Assembly: GCF_036687315.1 (NCBI RefSeq)
Contig: NZ_CP144683.1
Span: forward strand, 558,001 to 622,000
Length of the DNA stretch: 64,000 nt
Origin: Sphingopyxis sp. TUF1
GTDB lineage: Bacteria > Pseudomonadota > Alphaproteobacteria > Sphingomonadales > Sphingomonadaceae
Direction of reading: 5' to 3'
The translations under genes and the position numbers were made by a program. Positions within the stretch are counted from its first letter, which is position 1. The number at the start of each line of letters is the position of its first letter. Positions 28,642 through 37,457 of the stretch are shown piece after piece. The notes under the pieces are model-generated. The model saw nothing but the letters and a program-made list of their open reading frames with translations, had not been told where the DNA came from and made no database searches.

Positions 28642-30204
28642 TCAGGCGCCCGAACGGATCAGATGGTCGAAAGCCGACAGCGACGCCTTTGACCCCTCAC
28701 CCATCGCGATGACGATCTGTTTGTAGGGCACGGTCGTCACGTCGCCCGCGGCGAAGATGCCGGGCTGGCTGGTCGCGCCGCGCGCATCGACCTCGATCTC
28801 GCCGCGATCGCTGAGCGCCACTGCATTGCCGAGCCATTCGGTGTTCGGGATCAGGCCGATCTGCACGAAAATGCCTTCAAGCTCGACGAGATGCTCCTCA
28901 TCCTTATTGCGGTCGCGATACCGCAGCCCGACGACCTTTTCGCCATTGCCCAGCACTTCGGTGGTGAGCGCCGAGGTAATGACGGTGACGTTGGGCAGGC
29001 TGTGAAGCTTCGTCTGAAGCACCGCGTCGGCGCGAAGCTGGCTGTCAAATTCGATCAGCGTCACATGCGCGACGATCCCGGCCAGGTCGATCGCCGCCTC
29101 GACGCCCGAATTGCCGCCGCCGATCACCGCGACGCGCTTCCCCTTGAACAGCGGGCCATCGCAGTGCGGGCAATAGGCAACGCCCTTGTTGCGATATTGT
29201 TCTTCGCCCGGGACGCCCATCTGGCGCCAGCGCGCGCCGGTCGACAGGATGACGGTCTTGCCCTTGACGCTCGCGCCGCTCTTGAGTTTTACCTCGTGCA
29301 GGCCGGTCGCGCCGCCGGGAATGAGTTCGGCCGCTTCCTGCACATTCATGACGTCGACGTCATAATCCTTCACATGCGCTTCGAGTTGCGCCGCAAGCTT
29401 CGGGCCTTCGGTGTGCTGGACCGAGACGAAATTCTCGATCCCCAGCGTGTCGAGCACCTGCCCGCCGAAACGTTCGGCGACGATGCCGGTGCGGATGCCC
29501 TTGCGAGCCGCGTAAATCGCCGCCGCGGCGCCGCCGGGCCCGCCGCCGACGACGAGCACGTCGAAGGGCTCCTTCGCGGCGATCTTTTCGGCTGCGCGCG
29601 CCACGGCGCCCGTGTCGAGCTTGGCAACGATCTGTGCCAGATCCATGCGGCCCTGCCCAAAAGGTTCGCCATTCAGGAATACGGCGGGCACCGCCATCAC
29701 CTGACGCCGCTCGACCTCGTCCTGAAACAGCGCGCCGTCGATCGCGGTGTGGCGGATGTTCGGATTGAGCGCCGCCATGATGTTCAGCGCCTGCACGACA
29801 TCGGGGCAATTCTGGCACGAAAGCGAAAAGAAGGTCTCGAAGGTGAAGTCGCCTTCGAGTGCGCGCACGGCATCGAGCAGCTCGGCATCTTCCTTCGGCG
29901 GGTGACCGCCCACGTGGAGCAAGGCGAGGATCAGCGAGGTGAATTCATGCCCCATCGGCAGGCCGGCGAACATAGCTTCGGCGCTGCCTTCGTCGCCGCG
30001 GATCGCAAAGGACGGGCGGCGCGCATCGTCGCCATCGAAGCGCGCGGTGACGAGGTCCGACTGGGCTGCGACCTCTTCGACAAGGCTGCGCATCTCCGCC
30101 GCCTTGGGTGATGCGTCGAGGCTCGCGACGAGCTCGATCGGACGGCGGAGATTGCCGAGATAGGTTTTGAGCTGGGCGGTGGTATTGGCGTCGAGCATCG
30201 GCAT
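28642..30204 (-). CDS. ahpF: Alkyl hydroperoxide reductase subunit F
   Basis: The 520-residue protein has the AhpF architecture: a thioredoxin-like N-terminal domain with C130-x2-C133 (SCQNCP), FAD binding GGGPGG (220-225), and the thioredoxin-reductase CPHC centre at C345/C348. It passes electrons from NADH to AhpC. The start ATG 30204 follows AAAGG. It lies downstream of ahpC with a perfect hairpin between them. Confidence 0.95.
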   Translation of the reverse strand: MPMLDANTTAQLKTYLGNLRRPIELVASLDASPKAAEMRSLVEEVAAQSDLVTARFDGDDARRPSFAIRGDEGSAEAMFAGLPMGHEFTSLILALLHVGGHPPKEDAELLDAVRALEGDFTFETFFSLSCQNCPDVVQALNIMAALNPNIRHTAIDGALFQDEVERRQVMAVPAVFLNGEPFGQGRMDLAQIVAKLDTGAVARAAEKIAAKEPFDVLVVGGGPGGAAAAIYAARKGIRTGIVAERFGGQVLDTLGIENFVSVQHTEGPKLAAQLEAHVKDYDVDVMNVQEAAELIPGGATGLHEVKLKSGASVKGKTVILSTGARWRQMGVPGEEQYRNKGVAYCPHCDGPLFKGKRVAVIGGGNSGVEAAIDLAGIVAHVTLIEFDSQLRADAVLQTKLHSLPNVTVITSALTTEVLGNGEKVVGLRYRDRNKDEEHLVELEGIFVQIGLIPNTEWLGNAVALSDRGEIEVDARGATSQPGIFAAGDVTTVPYKQIVIAMGEGSKASLSAFDHLIRSGA

Positions 30205-30278
30205 GGGGAGAGCCTTTCGGACAGGAGCAAGGGTTCGCCGCGCGGGGGATACGACGTTATTGGTTTTCTGAGGGTGCA

Positions 30279-30309
30279 AGGACCGGGCGAGCGCCGCCCG
30301 CCCGGTCCT
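30279..30309 (-). terminator. Hairpin between ahpC and ahpF
   Basis: A perfect 11-bp stem AGGACCGGGCG/CGCCCGGTCCT with a 9-nt loop lies 15 nt beyond the ahpC stop on the coding strand and 75 nt before ahpF. No T run follows, so it may be a partial terminator or mRNA stabiliser that lets AhpC be made in excess of AhpF. Confidence 0.5.
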
Positions 30310-30323
30310 GCCAATCGGTCGGC

Positions 30324-30887
30324 TTAGATCTTGCCGACGAGTTCGATCGAGGGCGCGAGCGTTTCGGCGCCTTCTTCCCACTTCGCCGGGCAGACCTGGC
30401 CGGGGTTGGCGCGGACATAGACCGCGGCCTTGATCTTGCGGACCAGTTCCTCGGCATTCCGGCCGACGCCTTCGCAGGTGATTTCCATCACCTGGATCAC
30501 GCCGTCGGGATCGACGACAAAGGTCGCGCGGTCGGCAAGGCCCGAATCTTCACGTAGCACGCCAAAATTGTTGGCGAGGACGTGGTTCTGGTCGCCCAGC
30601 ATGTGATAGTTGATCTTGCCGATCGCCGGCGAACTGTCGTGCCACGCCTTGTGGCTGAAATGCGTGTCGGTCGACACGGCATAGACTTCGACGCCGAGGC
30701 CCTGGAGCGTTTCATACTGGTCGGCGAGGTCTTCGAGCTCGGTCGGGCACACGAAGGTGAAATCGGCAGGATAGAAGAAGAACACCGCCCACTTGCCCTT
30801 GGTGTCGGCGTCCGTCACGGGGACGAACTTGCCCTGGTGGTACGAGGTGGCGTTGAACGGCTTGATCGAGCTTCCGATGATACCCAT
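30324..30887 (-). CDS. ahpC: Alkyl hydroperoxide reductase subunit C (peroxiredoxin)
   Basis: The 187-residue protein is a 2-Cys peroxiredoxin: peroxidatic C47 in FVCPTEL and resolving C166 in QVCPAKW. The length and the C-terminal VGKI match the E. coli-type AhpC. It detoxifies peroxides using AhpF. The first gene of the ahpCF unit; upstream lies an inverted repeat CTGCAA-N6-TTGCAG (30925-30942). ATG 30887 is chosen over a longer non-homologous frame. Confidence 0.97.
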   Translation of the reverse strand: MGIIGSSIKPFNATSYHQGKFVPVTDADTKGKWAVFFFYPADFTFVCPTELEDLADQYETLQGLGVEVYAVSTDTHFSHKAWHDSSPAIGKINYHMLGDQNHVLANNFGVLREDSGLADRATFVVDPDGVIQVMEITCEGVGRNAEELVRKIKAAVYVRANPGQVCPAKWEEGAETLAPSIELVGKI

Positions 30888-30924
30888 GGGAGAGTGTTTC
30901 CTTTTGTTGCTGCGGATTGCTGCA

Positions 30925-30942
30925 CTGCAAAATGAATTGCAG
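30925..30942. promoter_or_regulatory. Inverted repeat upstream of ahpC
   Basis: A perfect 6-bp inverted repeat CTGCAA-N6-TTGCAG is centred about 46 nt before the ahpC ATG. It could be a regulator site or part of the leader. It does not match the OxyR ATAG-N7-CTAT pattern. Confidence 0.3.
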
Positions 30943-31041
30943 GGGCCAGCTATGCCGAGCGGCCGCAGCACTCAACCCCAAATTTCCGGGCACACTTATC
31001 GGCTGAATCGATCAAAGAGCCGGATTGGCGCAAAATGGCGA

Positions 31042-31335
31042 TTAACGACCCACCTGTCCGGCGTCGGCCATCAGATCGATCACTTCGGTATCGAAATCGT
31101 CGGGCGCACCGGGGGTGATCTTGCGAAAGCGCCGCGCGCAATAGGCGGCGCGCGGGCCGAGGTCGGGCACATCGCGGAAATTGAGCGCGGTCCCCGCCTG
31201 CCCACCATTAACGTCGGGCATGTCAGCGATCACCGCGCGAACCGTAAAAACCGCGCCGGGGCGCACCGCAGCCGGATAGCGCGCGTGCCGGCTGATGCAC
31301 AGCGCCAGGTCATCCACTCGCCAATCATCCGTCAT
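31042..31335 (-). CDS. Small hypothetical protein
   Basis: The 97-residue protein (MTDDWRVDDLALCI...) has coding-type GC3 bias and no recognised domain. It has hydrophobic beta-like stretches (AVRPGAVFTVRAVI) but no signal. It lies between ahpC and the AraC gene on the same strand. A longer frame begins at 31395. Confidence 0.55.
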   Translation of the reverse strand: MTDDWRVDDLALCISRHARYPAAVRPGAVFTVRAVIADMPDVNGGQAGTALNFRDVPDLGPRAAYCARRFRKITPGAPDDFDTEVIDLMADAGQVGR

Positions 31336-31381
31336 TATCGACCCTCCCGCAGCATTCACCAGGGCGGTTGAACGAAGGCTA

Positions 31382-32116
31382 TCACATAAAAGCACGGCTC
31401 GAAAGCACCCCGCGACCCGTGGGGAGAGGCGCGAGAGCGAGCCCAGCGATGCCCTCGCTGGGCGTCAGGCCAAAGACGTGGCGGAACACGCGCGACAGAT
31501 GCGCTGTATCGGCAAAGCCCGCGTCCATCGCGGCGGTGCGGACCAGCGCGCCGCCGGCCATCGCGACCGTCGCATGTTGCAGCGCCGACCAAAGCTTGAA
31601 CTCGCGAAAACCCTGCCCCGTCGATCGGGTGAAATATCGCAGCGCCTGCGTCCGCTCCATGCCGAGCCGGCTCGCGAGCTCGCTTTGCGACATCCGCCAC
31701 ATCGGTTCGCCGTCAATCGCGCGAACGACTGCCGCGATGCCGTGGGGGAGCCCGCCTTCGCGCGGAGTCGCAAGCCGGTCGCGCAACTCGGCAACAGCCG
31801 ACGCATTGCCTCCCCGCGCCGCGCGTGCGACATGCGCCAGTGCGCCTTCGAGCGCCACCGCGAGCGGTGCATCGAACGGAAAGGCCAAACCGTTGAGGTA
31901 GAGGACGTCCGCCCCCTGCCCGGCGAGCGCGACGCCATGAACGACGCCCGGCCGGACGAGCAGCAAATCCCCCTCGACGCAAAGGCCATCGCGCCGGAGT
32001 CGCAGCGGGCCGGAGCGGCCCGCGAGCACCGCCGTCACCAGATTGGCGTGCGGCGCAAGCGCCCGTGCGCCGACCGGAAAGCAGCTGGTGCGAAAGGGCG
32101 TCACCGGATCAGGCAT
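31382..32116 (-). CDS. AraC-family transcriptional regulator
   Basis: The 244-residue protein has an N-terminal cupin-like effector domain (about 10-95, VTAVLAGRSGPLRLRRDG...LLLVRPGVVHGV) and a C-terminal double HTH (about 135-230) with WRMSQSELASRLGMERTQALRYF and MDAGFADTAHLSRVFRHVFGLTPSE. The inducer and target are unknown. It lies upstream of the small hypothetical and could regulate it or the NTF2-like gene beside it. Confidence 0.9.
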   Translation of the reverse strand: MPDPVTPFRTSCFPVGARALAPHANLVTAVLAGRSGPLRLRRDGLCVEGDLLLVRPGVVHGVALAGQGADVLYLNGLAFPFDAPLAVALEGALAHVARAARGGNASAVAELRDRLATPREGGLPHGIAAVVRAIDGEPMWRMSQSELASRLGMERTQALRYFTRSTGQGFREFKLWSALQHATVAMAGGALVRTAAMDAGFADTAHLSRVFRHVFGLTPSEGIAGLALAPLPTGRGVLSSRAFM

Positions 32117-32170
32117 GGCGGCGGTTATTCACCCGGCGCACCCCGCGCGCAAGACGCGCGGCCCTGCCAC

Positions 32171-32602
32171 CTATCGCGCGATGCCCGCGCGGGCGAAGGC
32201 CGCCTCCATCTGTGCGATGTCAGGATAGACATGCTTGCTCACCACCTCGCCTTCGGGGTTGACGCGGATCACGTCGAGCATCCCGACATGCGCGACAAAG
32301 GCAGTGCCGTCGGCCATCGCGAGCGTCAGCACCATCGTCCAGTCGAACGTCCAGTAATCGCGGCCGAAAATCCTTTTGCCCATCAGCATGGAGAAATCAT
32401 AGGTCGCGAAAAGCTGGCGGCAATGCTGGCGCAGCGCCTCGCGTCCCTCAACCGGCGGCGATCCGTCGTGAAGCTGGAACAGCGTGTCGGCCGAATGCAG
32501 CGACGCGATCAGGTCAGCATCCCTCGTCTCCCACCCGACATGATAACGGTCGAACAATGCCTCGGTCGGCAGCGGGGTTTCAAGCTCGGCGATCGCCTGC
32601 AT
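32171..32602 (-). CDS. NTF2-like superfamily protein
   Basis: The 143-residue protein has an NTF2-like fold pattern: LFDRYHVGWETRDADLIASLHSADTLF, GREALRQHC, and WTFDWTMVLTLAMADGT. The SD AAAGGAGA precedes ATG 32602. It may be a ligand-binding or lyase-like enzyme; the substrate cannot be set. It is divergent from purT. Confidence 0.82.
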   Translation of the reverse strand: MQAIAELETPLPTEALFDRYHVGWETRDADLIASLHSADTLFQLHDGSPPVEGREALRQHCRQLFATYDFSMLMGKRIFGRDYWTFDWTMVLTLAMADGTAFVAHVGMLDVIRVNPEGEVVSKHVYPDIAQMEAAFARAGIAR

Positions 32603-32729
32603 CGTCTTTCTCCTTTTGTAATCAGCCCGCATCCTAGTCCCCTGCCCTCGCGTGCGCGTTGAAGAAACGTGCATTGCGCGGGCGCGCGATATGGGCTGTG
32701 GAGGCGCAACAGATTCGAAAGGCGCGCGC

Positions 32730-33911
32730 ATGACCCCCACGGCAAAAATCCTCCTCCTCGGCTCGGGCGAGCTGGGGCGCGAGTTCGTGATTTCGGCCAA
32801 GCGGCTCGGCTGCCATGTCGTCGCGTGCGACAGTTACGCGGCGGCACCCGCGATGCAGGTCGCCGACGAATATGAGGTTTTCTCGATGCTCGACGGCGAC
32901 GCGCTGCGCGCCGCGATCGCAAAACATCGCCCCGACCATATCGTGCCCGAAGTCGAGGCGATCCGCACCGAAATCCTGGCCGAAGTCGAAGCCGAAGGCT
33001 TTCACGTCGTCCCCTCGGCGCGCGCGGCGCAGCTGACGATGAACCGCGATGCGATCCGCGACCTTGCGGCGCGCGAGCTGGGCCTAAAAACATCGACCTT
33101 CGAATATGCCGAGACGCGCGAGGAACTGGCCGCCGCGGCGGGCCGCATCGGCTTTCCGCTGGTGGTGAAGCCGGTGATGTCGTCGTCGGGCAAGGGGCAG
33201 AGCACGGTGAAGAACGCCGGCGGCATCGACGCAGCGTGGGATTATGCCGCCGCCGGGATGCGCGGCGATCGCCTGCGCGTCATTGCCGAGGCGTTCATCG
33301 ATTTCGATTATGAGATCACGCTGCTGACCGTGCGGCACAAGGATGGCGTGACTTTCTGCCCGCCGATCGGGCACCGGCAGGAACGCGGCGACTATCGCGA
33401 AAGCTGGCAGCCGGCGGCGATGTCGGAAACCGCGATCGCATCAGCGCAAGATATGGCGACCAACGTCGTCGATGCGCTGGGCGGTCACGGCATTTTCGGC
33501 GTCGAATTTTTCGTGAAAGGCGACCAGGTCATTTTCTCCGAACTGTCGCCGCGCCCGCACGACACGGGCATGGTGACGCTGATCTCGCAAGACTTGTCGG
33601 AGTTCGACCTGCACGCACGCGCCATCCTGGGCCTTCCCGTTCCGGCGATCGACGTTTCGCATTCGAGCGCGAGCGCGGTGTTGCTCGCCGACCGCGACGC
33701 GAGTGACTTCGCGATCACCGGCCTTGCCGACGCGCTTATGCCGCCCGATGCCGCGACTTCGGTCGACGCGCGCATCTTCGGCAAGCCGGTGACGCGGCCA
33801 TACCGCCGCATGGGCGTGACGCTGGCGACGGTTGCGGGCGGCACGACCGACGACGCCCGCGCCGTGGCCGTGACGGCGGCGGGGAAGCTGGCGATCGATT
33901 ATCGCGGCTGA
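32730..33911 (+). CDS. purT: Formate-dependent phosphoribosylglycinamide formyltransferase PurT
   Basis: The 393-residue protein matches PurT in length and in ATP-grasp motifs ([55 protein letters not shown]). It formylates GAR with formate and ATP in purine synthesis. ATG 32730 is chosen over a longer frame that is non-homologous. Confidence 0.95.
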   Translation: MTPTAKILLLGSGELGREFVISAKRLGCHVVACDSYAAAPAMQVADEYEVFSMLDGDALRAAIAKHRPDHIVPEVEAIRTEILAEVEAEGFHVVPSARAAQLTMNRDAIRDLAARELGLKTSTFEYAETREELAAAAGRIGFPLVVKPVMSSSGKGQSTVKNAGGIDAAWDYAAAGMRGDRLRVIAEAFIDFDYEITLLTVRHKDGVTFCPPIGHRQERGDYRESWQPAAMSETAIASAQDMATNVVDALGGHGIFGVEFFVKGDQVIFSELSPRPHDTGMVTLISQDLSEFDLHARAILGLPVPAIDVSHSSASAVLLADRDASDFAITGLADALMPPDAATSVDARIFGKPVTRPYRRMGVTLATVAGGTTDDARAVAVTAAGKLAIDYRG

Positions 33912-33965
33912 GCCGTTCGGCAAGACGATGGCCGCGCGGGCCGCCGCGGGGCCGGCCGATCGTCG

Positions 33966-35408
33966 CTACGGTGCGTCGGCCGCCGTCGGACGCGGCAACC
34001 GGACGTAGACGATAAAACCCTTGTCCGGGCGCCGGAAACCGATCTCGCCCGCATGGCTGCGCACGATATCGCGGCTGATCGCGAGGCCCAGCCCCGACCC
34101 GCCGGTTTCCCGGCTTCGCGATGCTTCAAGGCGTTCGAAGGGCTGGAAGGCCTTTTCCTCGAACTCGGGCGGGATCCCCGCGCCCTCATCGTGAATATCG
34201 ACGGTGAACGCGTCCGCTGTGGCCGCAAGCCGGACCGCGACGGCGCCGCCATATTTGCAGCCGTTGGCGATCAGGTTGGAAAAGGCGCGTTTCAACGCTA
34301 CAGGACGGCACGGAAGGTCGGCATGTTCGGGACCGCTGTAGGAAACGCGATGCCCGAAATCGCCATATTCGTCGGTCAGGCTGATCAGTAACGCCGCCAG
34401 GTCGACGACTTCAACCTTCTCGCTCAACGCTTCCGACCGCATGAACGCCAGCGCGTCGCCGACCATCGTCTCCATCTCGGTCACGTTGAGCAACAGCTGG
34501 TCGCGCTGCTCCATATTATTGATATATTCGGCCATCAAGCGAAGCCGGGTGAGCGGCGTGCGCAGGTCGTGCGAAATCGCCGCAAGCATCCCCATGCGCT
34601 CGTCGATAAAGCGTTTCAGCCGCAGCTGCATCGTGTTGAAAGCGTCGGCGATGGCGGCATATTCGGGCAATCGCATCTCGGCGAGCAGCGCCGGTTCGCG
34701 GTTGCGCCCCAACGATTCGATCGCGGCCGAAAGACGGGTGAGCGGAACCACGATGCTCCGTGCTATCCAGATCGAGAACAGCGCCACGATCAGCAGGTTG
34801 CCGACCACACTGAATGCAATCCGAGCATAGTGGCGCCACGACGCGGTGAGGTTGCGCTGCGTCACCGTCAGCCAGCGGCCGTCGTCGAGCTTTACCGAAA
34901 TGAACAGATCGCCGAGCACGCTGCTTTCGTTGCTCGCGAGTGTTTCGGAGGTCAGTACCGCCGGCAGTTCGGGGATGATGACGATAGCGTTGCGCGCGGT
35001 TCGCTCCATATTATTTTCGTCATAGACGCCCGTCGTCACCGCAACCCGATCCGCCGCGACGCCCAGCCCGGTCGCGATCGATTTCCGCAGCCCCTGCGCG
35101 AGCTGCGAGCCCGATCCGCTCATTGGCGGCGGCGCGGTGCGGGTCAGCGAAAAATCCAGATATTGCGACGCAGCCATCGCCCCCAGCGCACCGTGGCGGT
35201 GCGCACCCTCGCTGCTCCCGGCGCGGCGGGCGCCATCGACGACCGATTCGACCAGCCATGCCCGCTGCACCATCACGAACGGCGGCGGCGGGATCAAATA
35301 TTGCAGGCTCTGATTGAGGAGATAGGCCGAACCCACCGTCAATACGATCGCCAGGCCGATCCGCGGCGCGAGTTTCAGCCGCGACAGGCGCAGGCCAAAT
35401 CTACCCAT
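33966..35408 (-). CDS. Sensor histidine kinase (EnvZ-type)
   Basis: The 480-residue protein has a first membrane span (about 17-35), a periplasmic sensor region (about 36-196), a second span (about 197-217), a HAMP domain (about 218-270), the phospho-acceptor H280 in AAISHDLRTPL and an HATPase domain with N382 and G box GGSGLGLAIS. It overlaps the response regulator gene by 8 nt, so the two are translated together. The regulated target is probably the divergent MipA/OmpV gene. Confidence 0.92.
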   Translation of the reverse strand: MGRFGLRLSRLKLAPRIGLAIVLTVGSAYLLNQSLQYLIPPPPFVMVQRAWLVESVVDGARRAGSSEGAHRHGALGAMAASQYLDFSLTRTAPPPMSGSGSQLAQGLRKSIATGLGVAADRVAVTTGVYDENNMERTARNAIVIIPELPAVLTSETLASNESSVLGDLFISVKLDDGRWLTVTQRNLTASWRHYARIAFSVVGNLLIVALFSIWIARSIVVPLTRLSAAIESLGRNREPALLAEMRLPEYAAIADAFNTMQLRLKRFIDERMGMLAAISHDLRTPLTRLRLMAEYINNMEQRDQLLLNVTEMETMVGDALAFMRSEALSEKVEVVDLAALLISLTDEYGDFGHRVSYSGPEHADLPCRPVALKRAFSNLIANGCKYGGAVAVRLAATADAFTVDIHDEGAGIPPEFEEKAFQPFERLEASRSRETGGSGLGLAISRDIVRSHAGEIGFRRPDKGFIVYVRLPRPTAADAP

Positions 35409-36138
35409 TGGCAGGAACGCCGCTTTCGACATCGGCCGCAAAGAAATAGCCGCCGTTGCGGACGGTGCGGATCAGGCCCGGATCCTGGGGGTCTTCCTCG
35501 ATCTTTCGGCGAAGGCGGCTGACCTGCACGTCAATGCTGCGGTCGATATTGAGGTTGCTGCGCCCATGAACCAAATCGAGCAGCTGGTCGCGGCTCAGCA
35601 CATGTTGCGGATGCTGGACCAGCGCCGTCAGCAGGTCGAACTCGCCGGTCGTCAGATCGACACGCGTTCCGCGTGGCGAGGTCAGCGTGCGCCGGGCCAG
35701 ATCGAGCATCCAGCCCGCAAAGTGAAAGCGCGTGCTTTTCGCCATCGCCGCGTCGGAAACCATCGAAGCCCGGCGTAGCATGGCGCGGATGCGGGCGAGC
35801 AATTCACGCGGACTGAAAGGTTTGGGGACATAATCGTCGGCGCCCAGTTCCAGCCCGATGACCCGATCTGTATCGCTGTCGCGCGCGGTCAGCAGGATGA
35901 TCGGCACCGTGCTGCGCGCGCGAAGGCGCTGGCAGAGCGTGAAACCATCATCGCCGGGCATCATCACGTCGAGCACCACAACATCGAACGGATGCGCGGC
36001 GAGCAATTCCATCATTGCCTCGCCGCCTTCGGCCATCATGACCCGCAGGCCATGATCGCCCAGATAGCGAGCGAGCATCGTGCGAATCTGTCGATCGTCG
36101 TCGACCACGAGAATTTGGGGTAGCCGCGTCGTCGCCAT
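35401..36138 (-). CDS. OmpR-family response regulator
   Basis: The 245-residue protein has a receiver domain with phospho-acceptor D57 (VVVLDVMMPG) and K106 (PKPF), and a C-terminal winged HTH (about 140-235, GEFDLLTALVQHPQHVLSRDQLLDLVHG, DRSIDVQVSRLRRKIE). It pairs with the overlapping histidine kinase. It is divergent from the MipA/OmpV gene, a common target for OmpR-type systems. Confidence 0.94.
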   Translation of the reverse strand: MATTRLPQILVVDDDRQIRTMLARYLGDHGLRVMMAEGGEAMMELLAAHPFDVVVLDVMMPGDDGFTLCQRLRARSTVPIILLTARDSDTDRVIGLELGADDYVPKPFSPRELLARIRAMLRRASMVSDAAMAKSTRFHFAGWMLDLARRTLTSPRGTRVDLTTGEFDLLTALVQHPQHVLSRDQLLDLVHGRSNLNIDRSIDVQVSRLRRKIEEDPQDPGLIRTVRNGGYFFAADVESGVPANG

Positions 36139-36182
36139 GCCCGGACGATAGCCGCGCGCCCATCGCGAGTCTTTAGCCGACA

Positions 36183-36211
36183 TATTCTGTAACAAATTGA
36201 CATCGCGACGT
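36183..36211. promoter_or_regulatory. Candidate control region of the response regulator / MipA divergent gap
   Basis: The gap from 36139 to 36272 holds an AT-rich patch with TTCTGTAACA (36184-36193) and GACGTAATCG (36206-36215), a loosely repeated GTAAC/GTAAT element about 20 bp apart. This is the kind of direct repeat OmpR-family regulators bind. Inference only. Confidence 0.3.
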
Positions 36212-36272
36212 AATCGGGCGGGTTGGGCGAAGGCCTAGAAGCCGGGGGGCTTTCTTTCCCCTCGGAGGTTTC

Positions 36273-37139
36273 ATGCGCGATTCCGATTATCCAGCCCGCC
36301 CCTCGGTCCGGCCTCCCGAGCTCCCAACCTTGAAACAGTCGGCCGCGATTGCGCTCGTCGGCGCCGCTATGGCCATTGCCGCGATGTTCGGCGCGCCCGG
36401 CGCGCAGGCGCGCGAGCCCGCGACCGACAGGGACGACTGGACCGTGATGGCCGGCGCCGGCGCAGTTTATGCGCCCGACTATGAAGGATCGAAGGATTAT
36501 GAGGTCCTGCCCTTTCCGTTCATTTCGGTCGATTACAAGGATCTCGTCTATATCCGCGGGCCCGAAATCGGCGCGAACCTGCTGCGCGTTAGCCCCTCCG
36601 ACGATGTGAAGATCAGCATCGGGCCGGTCGCCCGCTATCGCCGCGATCGCCCTGAAAAGCGCAATGCCGCGCTTGCCGGGCTTGGAAAGGTCGGTACGGC
36701 CATCGAATTGGGCGGTCGCATCCGAACGGATGTGGGTCCTGCCTGGATTGAACTGTCGGCGGGGAAGGACGTCGCGGACGGGCACGACGGGGTGGTCGGG
36801 GCAGCAGCGGGCGGGGTCGATTTCGGCCTTTCGCCCTCGCTTACGCTGTCACTCGGCGCATCAGCAAGCTGGGCCGACGCCAAATATATGCAAAGCTATT
36901 TCGGCGTTACCGAAGCACAGGCAGCGGCCAGCGGCCTGCCGGTTTACGCCGCCGACGAGGGCATCAAGGATGTCGGCGCGTCGGTCGGCGTGCGATACTG
37001 GCTGGGCGATCGCTGGATGATTTCGGCAACCGGCGGCTACACCCGACTGTTGAACGACGCAAAGGACGCTCCGCTCGTTCGCCTGCGCGGTTCGCCCGGT
37101 CAGTGGCAAGGCGGTATCTTCCTCGCCTATCGCTTCTAG
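36273..37139 (+). CDS. MipA/OmpV-family outer membrane protein
   Basis: The 288-residue protein has a signal peptide with a hydrophobic core (IALVGAAMAIAAMFG), processed near AQA-RE, then a beta-barrel with MipA-type GAGAVYAPDYEGSKDYEV near the start and terminal FLAYRF. MipA proteins scaffold murein enzymes. A strong GGAGG precedes the ATG. Divergent from the two-component system. Confidence 0.9.
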   Translation: MRDSDYPARPSVRPPELPTLKQSAAIALVGAAMAIAAMFGAPGAQAREPATDRDDWTVMAGAGAVYAPDYEGSKDYEVLPFPFISVDYKDLVYIRGPEIGANLLRVSPSDDVKISIGPVARYRRDRPEKRNAALAGLGKVGTAIELGGRIRTDVGPAWIELSAGKDVADGHDGVVGAAAGGVDFGLSPSLTLSLGASASWADAKYMQSYFGVTEAQAAASGLPVYAADEGIKDVGASVGVRYWLGDRWMISATGGYTRLLNDAKDAPLVRLRGSPGQWQGGIFLAYRF

Positions 37140-37212
37140 GGTCATCCCGGCTCCCTTCTATCGAGACCCGCGACCGCGCTGCCCCCTCCCCTCCCCGGCG
37201 CGCCTCGCGGGC

Positions 37213-37240
37213 GCCGGCCTTCGCTACCGCGAAGGCCGGC
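37213..37240 (+). terminator. GC-rich hairpin downstream of the MipA gene
   Basis: A perfect 12-bp stem GCCGGCCTTCGC/GCGAAGGCCGGC with a 4-nt loop. There is no strong T run, so this is either a weak terminator or a repeat-type hairpin. Confidence 0.5.
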
Positions 37241-37457
37241 GATTCATCAGGAGGGAGCAATGGGCATTGGAGTACGATCCGTCGCAACGGCCCCGGTAGC
37301 ATCGCCGCGATCCGCTCGCTGAACGGCGTTTAGAGCGCCGCCTTCGACGATCCGGAACCCTATCGTTCCGAACGGCCCCCGCGGCCGCGCGGCGGATAGG
37401 AAGAAAGCAGGAACATCGCCCTAGGCCGCCCGCATCGCCGCTGCTACACCCCGCGCC
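37241..37457. other. Leader region upstream of polA, with a short ORF
   Basis: Together with the hairpin this fills the 318-nt gap between the MipA gene and polA. A 20-codon ORF (37260-37322) has a very strong GGAGGGAG ribosome binding site but no homology I can claim. The rest is GC rich with no further ORF above noise. The polA promoter should be here. Confidence 0.35.

Noticed and set aside
30888..30960. OxyR site upstream of ahpC
   Set aside because: The four spaced ATAG/CTAT elements are not present; only an unrelated inverted repeat is seen.
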